Assembly (NCBI GenBank): GCA_045804265.1
Contig: JBJMNK010000071.1
Coordinates: 1 to 57,664 of the forward strand
Direction of reading: 5' to 3'
DNA length: 57,664 nucleotides
DNA from: JABFXC01 sp045804265
Lineage (GTDB): Bacteria > Gemmatimonadota > Gemmatimonadetes > Gemmatimonadales > Gemmatimonadaceae
In this document: positions 43,501-50,782 of the stretch, piece by piece
Layout of the letters: the number at the start of each line of letters is the position of its first letter
How positions within the stretch are numbered: position 1 is the first letter of the stretch
Position numbers and translations under genes: made by a program
Notes under the pieces: generated by a model
Seen by the model: only the letters and a program-made list of their open reading frames with translations
The model's database searches: none
What the model was told of the DNA's origin: nothing

Positions 43501-44219
43501 CGATCTCGCTGCAGATGCTCAATGCGCTCACCGGGCTCGATCAGCTCGTGCACGGACCGAACGACATGCGGGGCTGGGGACAGCAGGGCTTCACCGATCG
43601 CACCCTGCTCTACGTTCGCGGCTTCGATCCGACGCCCGGCGCGGAGCGCTACATCTACCAGGTGAACGAGCACTTCGGCTCGAACAGCAATCGCGGTCGT
43701 GCGAGCGCGCCGTTCCAGATCGGACTCACCGGACGCTATCAGATCGGCATCGACGATTCGCGCCGGGCGATGTTCAACGTGCTTGGCGGCGCCAACGGCC
43801 AGCCCCTCGGCGCCGACTCGCTCAAGGCGCGGATGCGGCGCGGGATCACGAACCCCTTCTACCGCATCATCGCGCTCAACGACTCGCTCCAGCTCGCGCT
43901 CACACCCGATCAGCAGTCGCGGCTCAAGAGCTTCGGCGACACGCTGCAGTCGAAGATCGATCCCGCGATCGACGAGATCGCCGCGTCGATCGCGAAGCAG
44001 GGGAAGAATGCCGACCCGCAGGCGCTGCGCGTGACGCTCGGTCGTCGCCTCGGCGAGGCGCGCTCGCTGGTGCAGCAGGCCGCCAAGGATGCGCAGGCGA
44101 CCTTGACCGCCGAGCAGTGGGCGAAGCTTCCCGCTGACGTGAAGACGCCGGGCATGCGCCGCGGCGGTCAAGGTGGCCCCGGCGGCGGCGACCGCCCGCG
44201 CGGCGATCGCGAACCCTGA
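40596..44219 (+). CDS. TonB-dependent receptor, Oar-like, with C-terminal extension
   Basis: The 1207-residue outer-membrane protein has a signal peptide (1-23, ending ARAQ), a carboxypeptidase-regulatory-like domain (about 25-115: TGRVVGPDSVPLVGAKV), a plug (about 120-260) and a large beta-barrel (to about 1050). It fits Oar/CarboxypepD-type TonB receptors that import or display large ligands. Residues about 1055-1207 are a helical, periplasm-facing tail (NPFYRIIALNDSLQLALTPD, then repeated helices and a Gly/Arg/Pro end) resembling the LTPEQ-type helical folds of Spy/CpxP-like proteins. I start at the ATG at 40596 because it gives the signal peptide. Confidence 0.9.
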   Translation: MRLFSLLALLVVSAFAPAIARAQVGSTTDIITGRVVGPDSVPLVGAKVDVISAETQVTRSTRTNDRGRYTVVFPDGGGQYGVTITYVGFAPSRIVVQRNADEDRLVADAQLSVNPTTLSEVTVRGRRPTAGQRTEAGGTERGLPPAITNRLPVDPGDLAALATLVPGVLPVAGTDTTPNSFAIAGQPPNQNSITLDGLTFGAGAIPSDAVRSTRVITNTYDVARGQFTGGQVASTTRGGTNNLAGTITYVNRDPSLEFSNVRGAFSNEFEQNQLSFGLGGPLVKDRAFLFASGQLARRSSGLPSLLSADRTSLTQLGASSDSIARFLGVLGGKGLPAGFDEDRVTDNASAIVRGDVTLNEAHSLTMRLDWRGSRQSNARVSTLAVPGTGGNANSSGGGAMLTATSRLEQFINEARIYGSVDNRTSDPYQSLPAGRVVVASTLEDGSNAVSTLQFGGNSSLPQSTRTTMLEASDELSWVSPEAAHRVKLGGLLTVDRTRQGSFANQFGTFTFNSLEDFANDQPVSFTRTLSSHTRESGAITGAAYLGDGWRVSDALQLTLGARAEGTRYPTRPAYNPAIDAAFGRRTDDVPSELRLSPRAGFTWQVGRGENAPPLVILRGGIGEFRSRAPSQLVAGALDATGLGTGQSQIVCIGSQVPVPDWNAYRNDPSTIPADCGVAGAIGSRRNVTVFDPGFEAPRAWRGSLGLTRRIHDLFALSVDATYARGVAQTGLVDLNLRDTPRFFLAGESGRPVYVRSDSVVPTTGQTSILASRRVAGFGAVDELQSRLQSDTRQLTVSLGGFGLRGATFNTGYTWSRSRDQGSGFAQGFFGGGSTAGDPNQTEWGRSDRDIRNQLFAQVLYPLTTSLDASLVARANSGAPYSPLVAGDINGDGSRNDRAFIYDPASAPDTALRNGMTRLLASTSGTARACLESQLGSIAGRNSCVSPWTGALDVQLNWRPVSFGLNRRLTISLQMLNALTGLDQLVHGPNDMRGWGQQGFTDRTLLYVRGFDPTPGAERYIYQVNEHFGSNSNRGRASAPFQIGLTGRYQIGIDDSRRAMFNVLGGANGQPLGADSLKARMRRGITNPFYRIIALNDSLQLALTPDQQSRLKSFGDTLQSKIDPAIDEIAASIAKQGKNADPQALRVTLGRRLGEARSLVQQAAKDAQATLTAEQWAKLPADVKTPGMRRGGQGGPGGGDRPRGDREP

Positions 44220-44230
44220 TCCTGCCCGGG

Positions 44231-44343
44231 GGGGTCAGAGTCGTTGAAATGCGACGCGCGTCACTTCAAGGGGTCAGAGTCGTTGAAAGACGATGACGTT
44301 CGTTCGAGAACGATGACACTCTTTCGAGTGCCCTGACTCTCGT
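44231..44343. repeat. Direct and inverted copies of the GGGGTCAGAG repeat family
   Basis: GGGGTCAGAGTCGTTGAAA occurs twice (44231-44249, 44270-44288). A degenerate inverted copy (CTTTCGAGTGCCCTGACTCT) ends near 44341, separated by GAACGATGAC/GACGATGACG-type repeats. The second direct copy is preceded by TTCAA as in the element at 265-325. It fills most of the gap between the TonB receptor and the glycoside hydrolase. Confidence 0.8.
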
Positions 44344-44393
44344 GAATCGCGGACGACGGTTCCGGCTCGTCGACCGCGGACTACTTTTCATGG

Positions 44394-46016
44394 ATGCCCG
44401 TCTCCCGCATCTGCTCGTTCGTTCGCTTCGCTGCATTCCTCCTCGCTGCCGCACCCGCCCGCCTAACGCTGGCCCAGGTCCCCGCGTCGCCGCCGGCAAC
44501 CGTGCCGCCGGCAACCGAGCCGCCGGCAACCGCACCTTCCAGCACCGAGCCGCCCCCGATCCGCCGTGAGTTCCGCGGCGTCTGGGTCGCGACGGTCGGG
44601 AACATCGATTGGCCGTCGCGCCCCGGGCTGACGACCGCCGACCAGCAGGCCGAGCTCATCACGCTGCTCGACAGCGCCGTCGCGCTCCGCCTCAATGCGG
44701 TGCTGCTCCAGGTGCGCCCGGCCGCGGACGCACTCTACGCGTCGAAGATCGAGCCGTGGTCCGAGTTCCTCACCGGCACCGAAGGGCAGGCGCCGTCGCC
44801 ATGGTACGACCCGCTCGCCTTCGCCGTGCGCGAGGCGCATGCGCGCGGGCTCGAGCTGCATGCATGGTTCAACCCCTATCGCGCCGGAACGCCAGGGCAG
44901 AAGTCCGCGCACTCGGTGAGCCACGTCTCGCGCACGATGCCGGCGGTGGTCAAGAAGTATGGGCCGTACCTGTGGATGGATCCGGGCGAGCCATCCGTCA
45001 GGCGCCGCACCGTCCGCGTCGTGCTCGACGTCGTCCGCCGTTATGACATCGACGGCGTGCACATCGACGACTACTTCTACCCGTACCAGGAGTACGACCG
45101 GCGCGGCGCGGTGATCGACTTTCCCGATGCGCGCAGCTGGAAGAAATACCGCGCCTCAGGGGGACGGCTGTCGCGCGCCGACTGGCGGCGTCGCAACGTC
45201 GATGAGCTCGTGCACGAGCTGTACGACGGCGTCCACGACGTGAAGCCGTGGGTGAAGTTCGGCATCAGCCCGTTTGGCATCTGGCGCCCCGGCAACCCGT
45301 CGACGATCACCGGCTACGACGCGTACGAGCGGCTCTACGCCGATTCGCGGAAGTGGCTCCGCAGGGGCTGGGTGGACTACTACACGCCGCAGCTCTACTG
45401 GCCGATCGCCCAGGCCGCGCAGAGCTACACCACCTTGCTCGACTGGTGGGTGGGCCAGAACGTCAGGCAGCGCAACATCTGGCCGGGGCAGTACACCAAC
45501 AAGGCGGGCGCCAACGGCGAGAGTGGATGGCGCGCGCAGGAAGTGCTCGACCAGATCGCCGTCACTCGCGCGCAACCCGGTGCCACGGGCACCGTGCACT
45601 TCAGTGGTCGCGCCTTCCTCGAGAACCCTGATTCACTGCACGAACGCCTGCGCGCCGGCCCGTATTCGGACCTTGCGCTCGTGCCGCCGTCGCCGTGGCT
45701 CCGCAAGACCGCGCCGCCCGCACCGCGCCTGACGTTCCGGCCGGCCGCCGTCGTCCCGCCGGCGAATGGCGGCCCGGATACGCTGCACACCCCGCAGCAC
45801 GTCACCATACGTCCCGGCAGGAAGACGCGGCCCTTCCTCTGGACCGTCCGCACTCGCGCCGATTCGCTGAGTGCCTGGACGACGGCCATCTTCTCCGCGG
45901 CGCTGGACACGCTCCCTCTCCCCGCCGGCGCGACCGAGATCTCGGTGACAGCGGTCGATCGCGTCGGCAACCAGAGCGCTCCGACCCGCCTGACGCTGCC
46001 ACAACCGGCGCCGTGA
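44394..46016 (+). CDS. GHL10/DUF187 glycoside hydrolase (DigH/YngK-like), exported
   Basis: The 540-residue exported protein has a signal peptide (about 1-28), a Pro/Thr linker with PPAT repeats (about 30-52) and a TIM-barrel GHL10 domain (about 55-370) with REFRGVWVATVGNIDWPS, LLQVRPAADALY, AWFNPYRAG and DGVHIDDYFYPY, where the acidic pair is the likely catalytic centre. A C-terminal Fn3-like segment follows (about 430-540). Its characterised relative DigH cuts denuded glycan strands of peptidoglycan. A role in cell-wall or glycan turnover is the best inference. Confidence 0.88.
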   Translation: MPVSRICSFVRFAAFLLAAAPARLTLAQVPASPPATVPPATEPPATAPSSTEPPPIRREFRGVWVATVGNIDWPSRPGLTTADQQAELITLLDSAVALRLNAVLLQVRPAADALYASKIEPWSEFLTGTEGQAPSPWYDPLAFAVREAHARGLELHAWFNPYRAGTPGQKSAHSVSHVSRTMPAVVKKYGPYLWMDPGEPSVRRRTVRVVLDVVRRYDIDGVHIDDYFYPYQEYDRRGAVIDFPDARSWKKYRASGGRLSRADWRRRNVDELVHELYDGVHDVKPWVKFGISPFGIWRPGNPSTITGYDAYERLYADSRKWLRRGWVDYYTPQLYWPIAQAAQSYTTLLDWWVGQNVRQRNIWPGQYTNKAGANGESGWRAQEVLDQIAVTRAQPGATGTVHFSGRAFLENPDSLHERLRAGPYSDLALVPPSPWLRKTAPPAPRLTFRPAAVVPPANGGPDTLHTPQHVTIRPGRKTRPFLWTVRTRADSLSAWTTAIFSAALDTLPLPAGATEISVTAVDRVGNQSAPTRLTLPQPAP

Positions 46017-46027
46017 TCGGCGCCGAG

Positions 46028-46064
46028 CGTTAGGCGGTACCGCCGTGACCCGTCCCGCCTAACG
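46028..46064. terminator. Inverted CGTTAGGC pair between convergent genes
   Basis: CGTTAGGCGG (46028-46037) pairs exactly with CCGCCTAACG (46055-46064) around a 17-base loop that contains GGTACC. It occupies the whole gap between the glycoside hydrolase and the Hsp15-like gene and includes the stop codon of the latter. Octamers in inverted pairs at gene ends are typical of uptake-sequence terminators. Confidence 0.8.
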
Positions 46065-46454
46065 GCCGCGCTCGCGCAGCCTCGCGATGTCTCGCCGGTC
46101 CTTCTTGCTCGGCCGCCCCGTCTCCGCGGCCATCGGCATCTCGTATCGCATCCGCTCCGCCATCTTCGCGCGCGCCGCGGCGCTCTCGGCGGTCTCGGCG
46201 TAGAGCGTCTGTGCCACGGTCGCCGGCCCACGCTTGTCCGACAGCGCCTGCACGTCCACGACCTGCTCGAACACCCCGCTGCGGAGTCGGATGCTGTCAC
46301 CGACCTTGACCGCCTTTGCCGGCTTCGTCCGCTCGCCGTTCAGCTCGATCTTGCCGCTCGTCACGGCATCCGCCGCGAGCGAGCGCGTCTTGTAGAACCG
46401 CGCCGCCCACAGCCACTTGTCGATGCGGACTCCGCCGCTCGTCGTCTCGTCCAT
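46059..46454 (-). CDS. hslR: Hsp15-like S4-domain RNA-binding protein
   Basis: From the ATG at 46454 the product has 131 residues. It has an S4 domain (about 8-70: VRIDKWLWAARFYKTRSLA, then GKIELNGERTKPAKAVKVGD) and a basic C-terminal helix (KMAERMRYEMPMAAETGRPS, then KKDRRDIARLRERGR), as in heat-shock protein 15, which binds stalled 50S subunits carrying nascent chains. The frame is open to 46544, but the upstream residues are acidic and not family-like. Its TAG stop lies in an octamer copy. Confidence 0.88.
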   Translation of the reverse strand: MDETTSGGVRIDKWLWAARFYKTRSLAADAVTSGKIELNGERTKPAKAVKVGDSIRLRSGVFEQVVDVQALSDKRGPATVAQTLYAETAESAAARAKMAERMRYEMPMAAETGRPSKKDRRDIARLRERGR

Positions 46455-46605
46455 CGCTGCGTCACCCTCGTCTTTCTCGTCGTCCGCTGATCGGCCCCTC
46501 TGAACATAGCCAGATGGGAACAATCGGCGGCACGAATCGTTCACTACTGAGACAAATGAGTGTTACACCACTCGATTCCGACCAACCTCAGTCGCTGAAC
46601 CACAG

Positions 46606-47229
46606 ATGAGCCTCGATACTGAAACCCAGGTCCTCGACGTCGCGACCGCGGCAGCTGCCAGGCGCTCGATTCGCGCCTATCGGCAGGAGCCCATTCCGCG
46701 CGAGGACTTCGACCGCATTTTCGATACGGTACGCCTCGCGCCGTCGGCGTTCAACGTCCAGCCCTGGCGCTTCGTCGTCGTCACCGACCCGGACCTCAAG
46801 GCCGCGCTCGGCGTTGCCGCGTACGGCCAGAAGCAGGTCACCGGTGCGCCCGCCGTCATCGTGCAGTATACCGACATGAAGGACGTGCTCGACAACGTCG
46901 ACGACATCATGCACCCGGGAATGCCCGCCGAGAAGCGTGAGGCCGCCGGCGCCGGCCTGCGCGCCTCCTGGGCGCAGAAGCCCGAAGCCGAACGCGAGCA
47001 ATGGGGTTCCGGGCAGGGCTACATTGCCCTTGGCTACCTCCTCCTCGCCGCCTCGTCGCTCGGCTACGCGACGTCCGCCATGCTCGGCTTCGATCCGGCA
47101 AGGGTGAAGGAAGTGCTTGGACTGCCGGAACACGTCTCCATCCCCGCCATCGTCGCGATCGGGCGCGGTGATGAAGAAGGTTTCCCGCATCACCGCCACC
47201 CGACCGAGCGGTTCGTCACCTACCGTTAG
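46606..47229 (+). CDS. mhqN: Nitroreductase-family FMN oxidoreductase (MhqN-like)
   Basis: The 207-residue protein has the nitroreductase fold: ARRSIRAYRQEPIPRED (FMN phosphate site), LAPSAFNVQPWRFVVV, a helical insert and GYLLLAASSLGYATSAMLGF. It uses NAD(P)H and FMN to reduce quinones or nitro compounds. It is followed by a ring-cleaving dioxygenase and a hydrolase, the same trio as Bacillus mhqN-mhqO-mhqD, which detoxifies quinones. Its TAG stop is in an octamer copy (47224-47231). Confidence 0.88.
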   Translation: MSLDTETQVLDVATAAAARRSIRAYRQEPIPREDFDRIFDTVRLAPSAFNVQPWRFVVVTDPDLKAALGVAAYGQKQVTGAPAVIVQYTDMKDVLDNVDDIMHPGMPAEKREAAGAGLRASWAQKPEAEREQWGSGQGYIALGYLLLAASSLGYATSAMLGFDPARVKEVLGLPEHVSIPAIVAIGRGDEEGFPHHRHPTERFVTYR

Positions 47230-47260
47230 GCCTGCCATTTCTTCCGCCGAGTCGCCGACC

Positions 47261-48253
47261 ATGACTTCGACATCCGCGCTTCCGTCGGGCATCCACCACG
47301 TCACCATGATCGCCGGTGACGTTCAGCGGAACGTCGATTTCTACGCCGGCGTCCTCGGCATGCGGCTGGTCAAGCGGACGGTCAACTTCGACGACCCCGG
47401 CACCTACCATCTCTACTATGGCGACGAGACGGGAAGTCCGGGGACGCTGCTCACGTTCTTTCCCTGGCCCGGTGGGCGGCGCGGACGCGAAGGGGCGGGG
47501 CAGTTTGCGTCGGTGGCACTCGCCGTTCCCGCCGCAGCGTTAGGCTTCTGGCTCGAACGCCTCGTCAGGCACGGCGTCGCGCACGAGCCACTCGCGACGC
47601 GGTTCGGCGAACGTGTGCTCGCATTCCGCGATCCCGACGGATTGCGCGTCGAGCTCGTCGGCTCCGACGCCGCGGCGCGCATTGCCGGATGGGGCGGCGG
47701 CGACGTCCCCCCCGAGCACGCAGTGCGCGGCGTGCACGCCATGACGCTCTGGACCGCTGATCCGGCCGCGACCACGGTCCTCCTCGAGGGGCCTTTCGGA
47801 ATGCGCCGTCAAGCAACCGAGGACGCGACGACACGTTTCGTTCCGGCCGAGCCGCACGAGTCGGGGATCGGTGCCGCGCTCGACGTTCGCGACGTCAGCG
47901 GCTTCTGGGAAGGCGCGGGCGGTGTCGGCACGGTGCATCACGTCGCCTGGCGGGTGCCTGACGATGAGCACGAGCTGGCGCTCAGGCAGCGCGTCCGCGA
48001 CTCCGGACTCGGCACCACCGAGGTGATCGACCGCAAGTACTTCCATTCGGTATACTTCCGCGAGCCCGGCGGCGCGCTGTTCGAGATCGCGACCGACTCC
48101 CCCGGCTTCGCCGTCGATGAGCCGCTCGCAACGTTAGGCACGTCGCTTGTCCTCCCACCCTGGCTCGAGCCGCGGCGAGCCGAGCTCACGGCCGTGCTGC
48201 CGCCGATTTCACTTCCGTCCGAGCGCGCGATTCCCTTCGAGGTGCGGCCATGA
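47261..48253 (+). CDS. mhqO: Ring-cleaving dioxygenase (MhqO-like, glyoxalase fold)
   Basis: The 330-residue protein holds two vicinal-oxygen-chelate repeats (about 8-155 and 160-300). Metal ligands are seen as GIHHVTMIAGDV (His), VHHVAWRVPDD (His) and SVYFREPGGALFEIATD (Glu). It matches extradiol-type dioxygenases of the MhqA/MhqO family that open hydroquinone rings. I start at the ATG at 47261, 31 bases after the nitroreductase stop. Its end overlaps the hydrolase start by 4 bases. Confidence 0.9.
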   Translation: MTSTSALPSGIHHVTMIAGDVQRNVDFYAGVLGMRLVKRTVNFDDPGTYHLYYGDETGSPGTLLTFFPWPGGRRGREGAGQFASVALAVPAAALGFWLERLVRHGVAHEPLATRFGERVLAFRDPDGLRVELVGSDAAARIAGWGGGDVPPEHAVRGVHAMTLWTADPAATTVLLEGPFGMRRQATEDATTRFVPAEPHESGIGAALDVRDVSGFWEGAGGVGTVHHVAWRVPDDEHELALRQRVRDSGLGTTEVIDRKYFHSVYFREPGGALFEIATDSPGFAVDEPLATLGTSLVLPPWLEPRRAELTAVLPPISLPSERAIPFEVRP

Positions 48254-48882
48254 CAGCGTCAGGCACTGAATCGGGCGCGCTCGCCGCGTACGTCCATCGC
48301 TGGGTCCCCGGCGACGAGCGTGTCGCGCTCCTCCTGCACGGCACCGGTGGCAACGAGGAGGATCTCGTTCCGCTCGTCGCGCAGCTGCTTCCCGGTGCCG
48401 GCGTCCTCGCGCTGCGCGGCAACGTCCTCGAGGGTCCGATGCCACGCTTCTTCCGACGTCTCGCCGAGGGAGTATTCGATCAGGCCGACGTCGCCTTCCG
48501 CACGACACAGCTCGCGTCGTTCGTGCGCGCCGCCGCGAGCGCATACGGATTCGATCTCGCGAAGCTCACGGCGATCGGCTTCTCGAACGGCGCGAACATC
48601 GCCGCGAACGTGCTCCTGCGCGAGCCGGGGGTGATCCGGCAGGCGGTGCTGTTTCGCGCCATGGTGCCATCAGAGGGACAGCCGGCCACGGGCGGCGCCG
48701 GCACCCGCGTCTACATCGGCGCCGGTCAGCGCGATCCCATCGTCCCGGTGCAGAACGCCGAGCACCTTGCGATCCTCCTTCGCGAAACCGGCGCCGATGT
48801 GACGATCGAGTGGCGGATGGCCGGCCACGGGCTCACCCGCGAGGATCTCGTCAACGCCAGCGCCTGGCTCGCGCACGACTGA
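48250..48882 (+). CDS. mhqD: Phospholipase/carboxylesterase-type hydrolase (MhqD-like)
   Basis: The 210-residue alpha/beta-hydrolase has HGTGGNEEDL (oxyanion side), nucleophile Ser112 in GFSNGA, Asp in GAGQRDPIVP and His in MAGHGLT. It resembles MhqD and other small carboxylesterases and would cleave the ring-opened product or an ester. The 4-base overlap with the dioxygenase and the nitroreductase upstream support one quinone-resistance operon. I see no MarR-type regulator next to it. Confidence 0.88.
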   Translation: MTASGTESGALAAYVHRWVPGDERVALLLHGTGGNEEDLVPLVAQLLPGAGVLALRGNVLEGPMPRFFRRLAEGVFDQADVAFRTTQLASFVRAAASAYGFDLAKLTAIGFSNGANIAANVLLREPGVIRQAVLFRAMVPSEGQPATGGAGTRVYIGAGQRDPIVPVQNAEHLAILLRETGADVTIEWRMAGHGLTREDLVNASAWLAHD

Positions 48883-48975
48883 CGCTTGCCCGGCGGTGAG
48901 CGCTCGCTGATCTTGCGCAGTTGACCGTCGGTCAACCGTCGCGCGACAACGCTCGTCAGCTGGGTGCCCTTGAGG

Positions 48976-49446
48976 ATGGCCGTCGATATTCACTCGCTGT
49001 GGGATCGCCTCTCCGGCCGTCCGGGCGGACGCTGGATCTTCTCGAAACTCCTGGGGCGGATCGTCCCCTACACCGGCAGCATCAAGCCGCGCGTTCTCGA
49101 GCTGAGCGCCACCGGCGCGCGGATCGAGCTGCGCGATCGCCGCGCCGTCCGCAATCACCTCCGCTCGGTGCACGCGATCGCGCTCGCCAACCTCGCCGAG
49201 CTCTCGACCGGGCTGCCGCTCGCCTACGCGGTGCAGCCGAAGGGACGCGCGATCCTCGTCTCGCTCACCGTCGAATTCCTGAAGAAGGCGCGTGGCACGC
49301 TCGTCGGCTCGTCGACGTTCGTCGCGCCGTCCGCCGATCGTGACCAGGACATCGAGATCCCGGTCGAAGTCCACGATGCGGCCGGCGTCCTCGTCGCGCG
49401 AGCCCGCGCCCGATGGCGCGTCGGACCGGTGACGCCGCGCGCCTGA
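48976..49446 (+). CDS. DUF4442 hotdog-fold protein, probable acyl-CoA thioesterase
   Basis: The 156-residue protein (MAVDIHSLWDRLSGRPGGRW) shows the DUF4442 hotdog pattern: VPYTGSIKPRVLELSATGAR, HLRSVHAIALANLAELSTGL with the active-site Asn/Glu helix, and VEFLKKARGTLVGSSTF. Such proteins are thought to hydrolyse acyl-thioesters; this is unproven. The ATG at 48976 has TTGAGG close upstream; a GTG at 48964 is also possible. Its stop overlaps the start of the outer-membrane protein gene. Confidence 0.82.
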   Translation: MAVDIHSLWDRLSGRPGGRWIFSKLLGRIVPYTGSIKPRVLELSATGARIELRDRRAVRNHLRSVHAIALANLAELSTGLPLAYAVQPKGRAILVSLTVEFLKKARGTLVGSSTFVAPSADRDQDIEIPVEVHDAAGVLVARARARWRVGPVTPRA

Positions 49447-50699
49447 TGTCTCTCGCTGCTCGCGCCGCGCGGTGCGGAGTGCTCGTCGCGTCCGTCGCCC
49501 TCACCCGATCCGCCGCCGCGCAGCACGACATGCACGACATGGCCATGCCGCCGCGCGCCATCACGTTAGGCGGCGGCGCCAGCGCGATCGTCGTCGGCAC
49601 CCAGGTCGACCCTGGGATCGATGGCCGCCGTCTCCGCGAGGGTTACCTCACCCAGCCGATGCTCCACGGCCACGTGCTGGCCTTCGGCGGAGCGTTAGGC
49701 GCGCAGGGGATGCTCGACTTCGAGGGCGCGACGCTGCGCCGTGGCGAGCTCGCCCCCGGCGCCTGGGGCGAGGGGTACGCCGACCGCCGCCACCCGCATT
49801 CGTGGCTCCATGAGCTGGTCGGCTTCGCTGCCTCCCCTGAATGGCGCGGCGCCGCGGTATCCGTCGCCGGAGGGAAGGGCTTCGCTCCCTTCGGGACCGA
49901 CGATCCGATGGTCCGTCCGATCGAGCGCTTTCCGGTGAACCACCACCTCTCGCAGATTCTCGAGCGCGCGATCATCGTCGGCGCATTCCGCTGGCGACTG
50001 CTCACCGTCGAAGGTGCACGGTTCAACGGCGACGAGCCCGAGTCGCCTGCCGACGCGCCCGACGCCGCTCACTTCGCCAACTCCTGGGCGCGACGCCTGA
50101 CGCTTCGCCCGGTCGCGTGGCTGGAGCTTCAGGCGAGCGACGCCCACGTCCGATCTCCCGAGTCGCCGACCGGACACGGGTCCGATCACGAGCAGGGGAG
50201 CGCGTCGCTTCGTGCCGAGCGACCGACGCGCGCGGGCACCGTCTACGCGCTCGCCGAGTGGTCGACGCTGCGAATGGTGAAGGCCGGCACTGAAGGGGGG
50301 CACCTCGGCAGCGCACTCTTCGAGGGCTCGCTCGATCGCGGATCGTTCCGCGTCGCTGCTCGCTACGAGCGCTCGCTCCGCCCCGAAGAGGAGCGACTCG
50401 CAGACTCGTTCCGCACACCGTACCCGACCGCCGAAGTCCAGATTCTCGGCGTCACTCGCTTCGACATCGCCACTGCTTCGCTCTCGCGCACGTGGTCCGT
50501 TGCCGGTCTCCGACTTGCACCGTTCGTCGAGGGCTCGCTCATCCGCGCTCGGCCGACCACGGTCCCCGCGGCATTCGACCCGGCAAGATTTTACGGGCGC
50601 GACCGGATCACAGTCCTGTCCATCGGGATGCGCATCGCGGCCGGAATGCCGCACCACCGCGTCGGCCGCTATGGCGTCGCCGCGGCATCGTCGATGTGA
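49446..50699 (+). CDS. Outer-membrane beta-barrel protein with His/Met-rich N-terminus
   Basis: The 417-residue exported protein has a signal peptide (about 1-26, ending SAAAQ) followed by HDMHDMAM, a possible Cu/Ag-binding His-Met cluster. The rest is beta-rich with the pattern of an outer-membrane barrel or porin-like protein, such as GGKGFAPFGTDDPMVRPIER, YALAEWSTLRMV and the final strand TVLSIGMRIAAGMPHHRVGR. I do not recognise a specific family. It overlaps the DUF4442 stop by one base (TGATG), so the pair is coupled; the functional link is unclear. Confidence 0.72.
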   Translation: MSLAARAARCGVLVASVALTRSAAAQHDMHDMAMPPRAITLGGGASAIVVGTQVDPGIDGRRLREGYLTQPMLHGHVLAFGGALGAQGMLDFEGATLRRGELAPGAWGEGYADRRHPHSWLHELVGFAASPEWRGAAVSVAGGKGFAPFGTDDPMVRPIERFPVNHHLSQILERAIIVGAFRWRLLTVEGARFNGDEPESPADAPDAAHFANSWARRLTLRPVAWLELQASDAHVRSPESPTGHGSDHEQGSASLRAERPTRAGTVYALAEWSTLRMVKAGTEGGHLGSALFEGSLDRGSFRVAARYERSLRPEEERLADSFRTPYPTAEVQILGVTRFDIATASLSRTWSVAGLRLAPFVEGSLIRARPTTVPAAFDPARFYGRDRITVLSIGMRIAAGMPHHRVGRYGVAAASSM

Positions 50700-50782
50700 G
50701 AACGTTAGGCATCGGCTACCGTTCAGCGCCGACACTCATGCGGTCCAGCTCCATGCAACCCAGCGCCACGCGATCCACGTTC

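Noticed and set aside
42987..44171. 394-residue minus-strand frame under the TonB receptor
   Set aside because: Shadow of the receptor C-terminal half; Arg/Glu/Val-rich translation with no domain.
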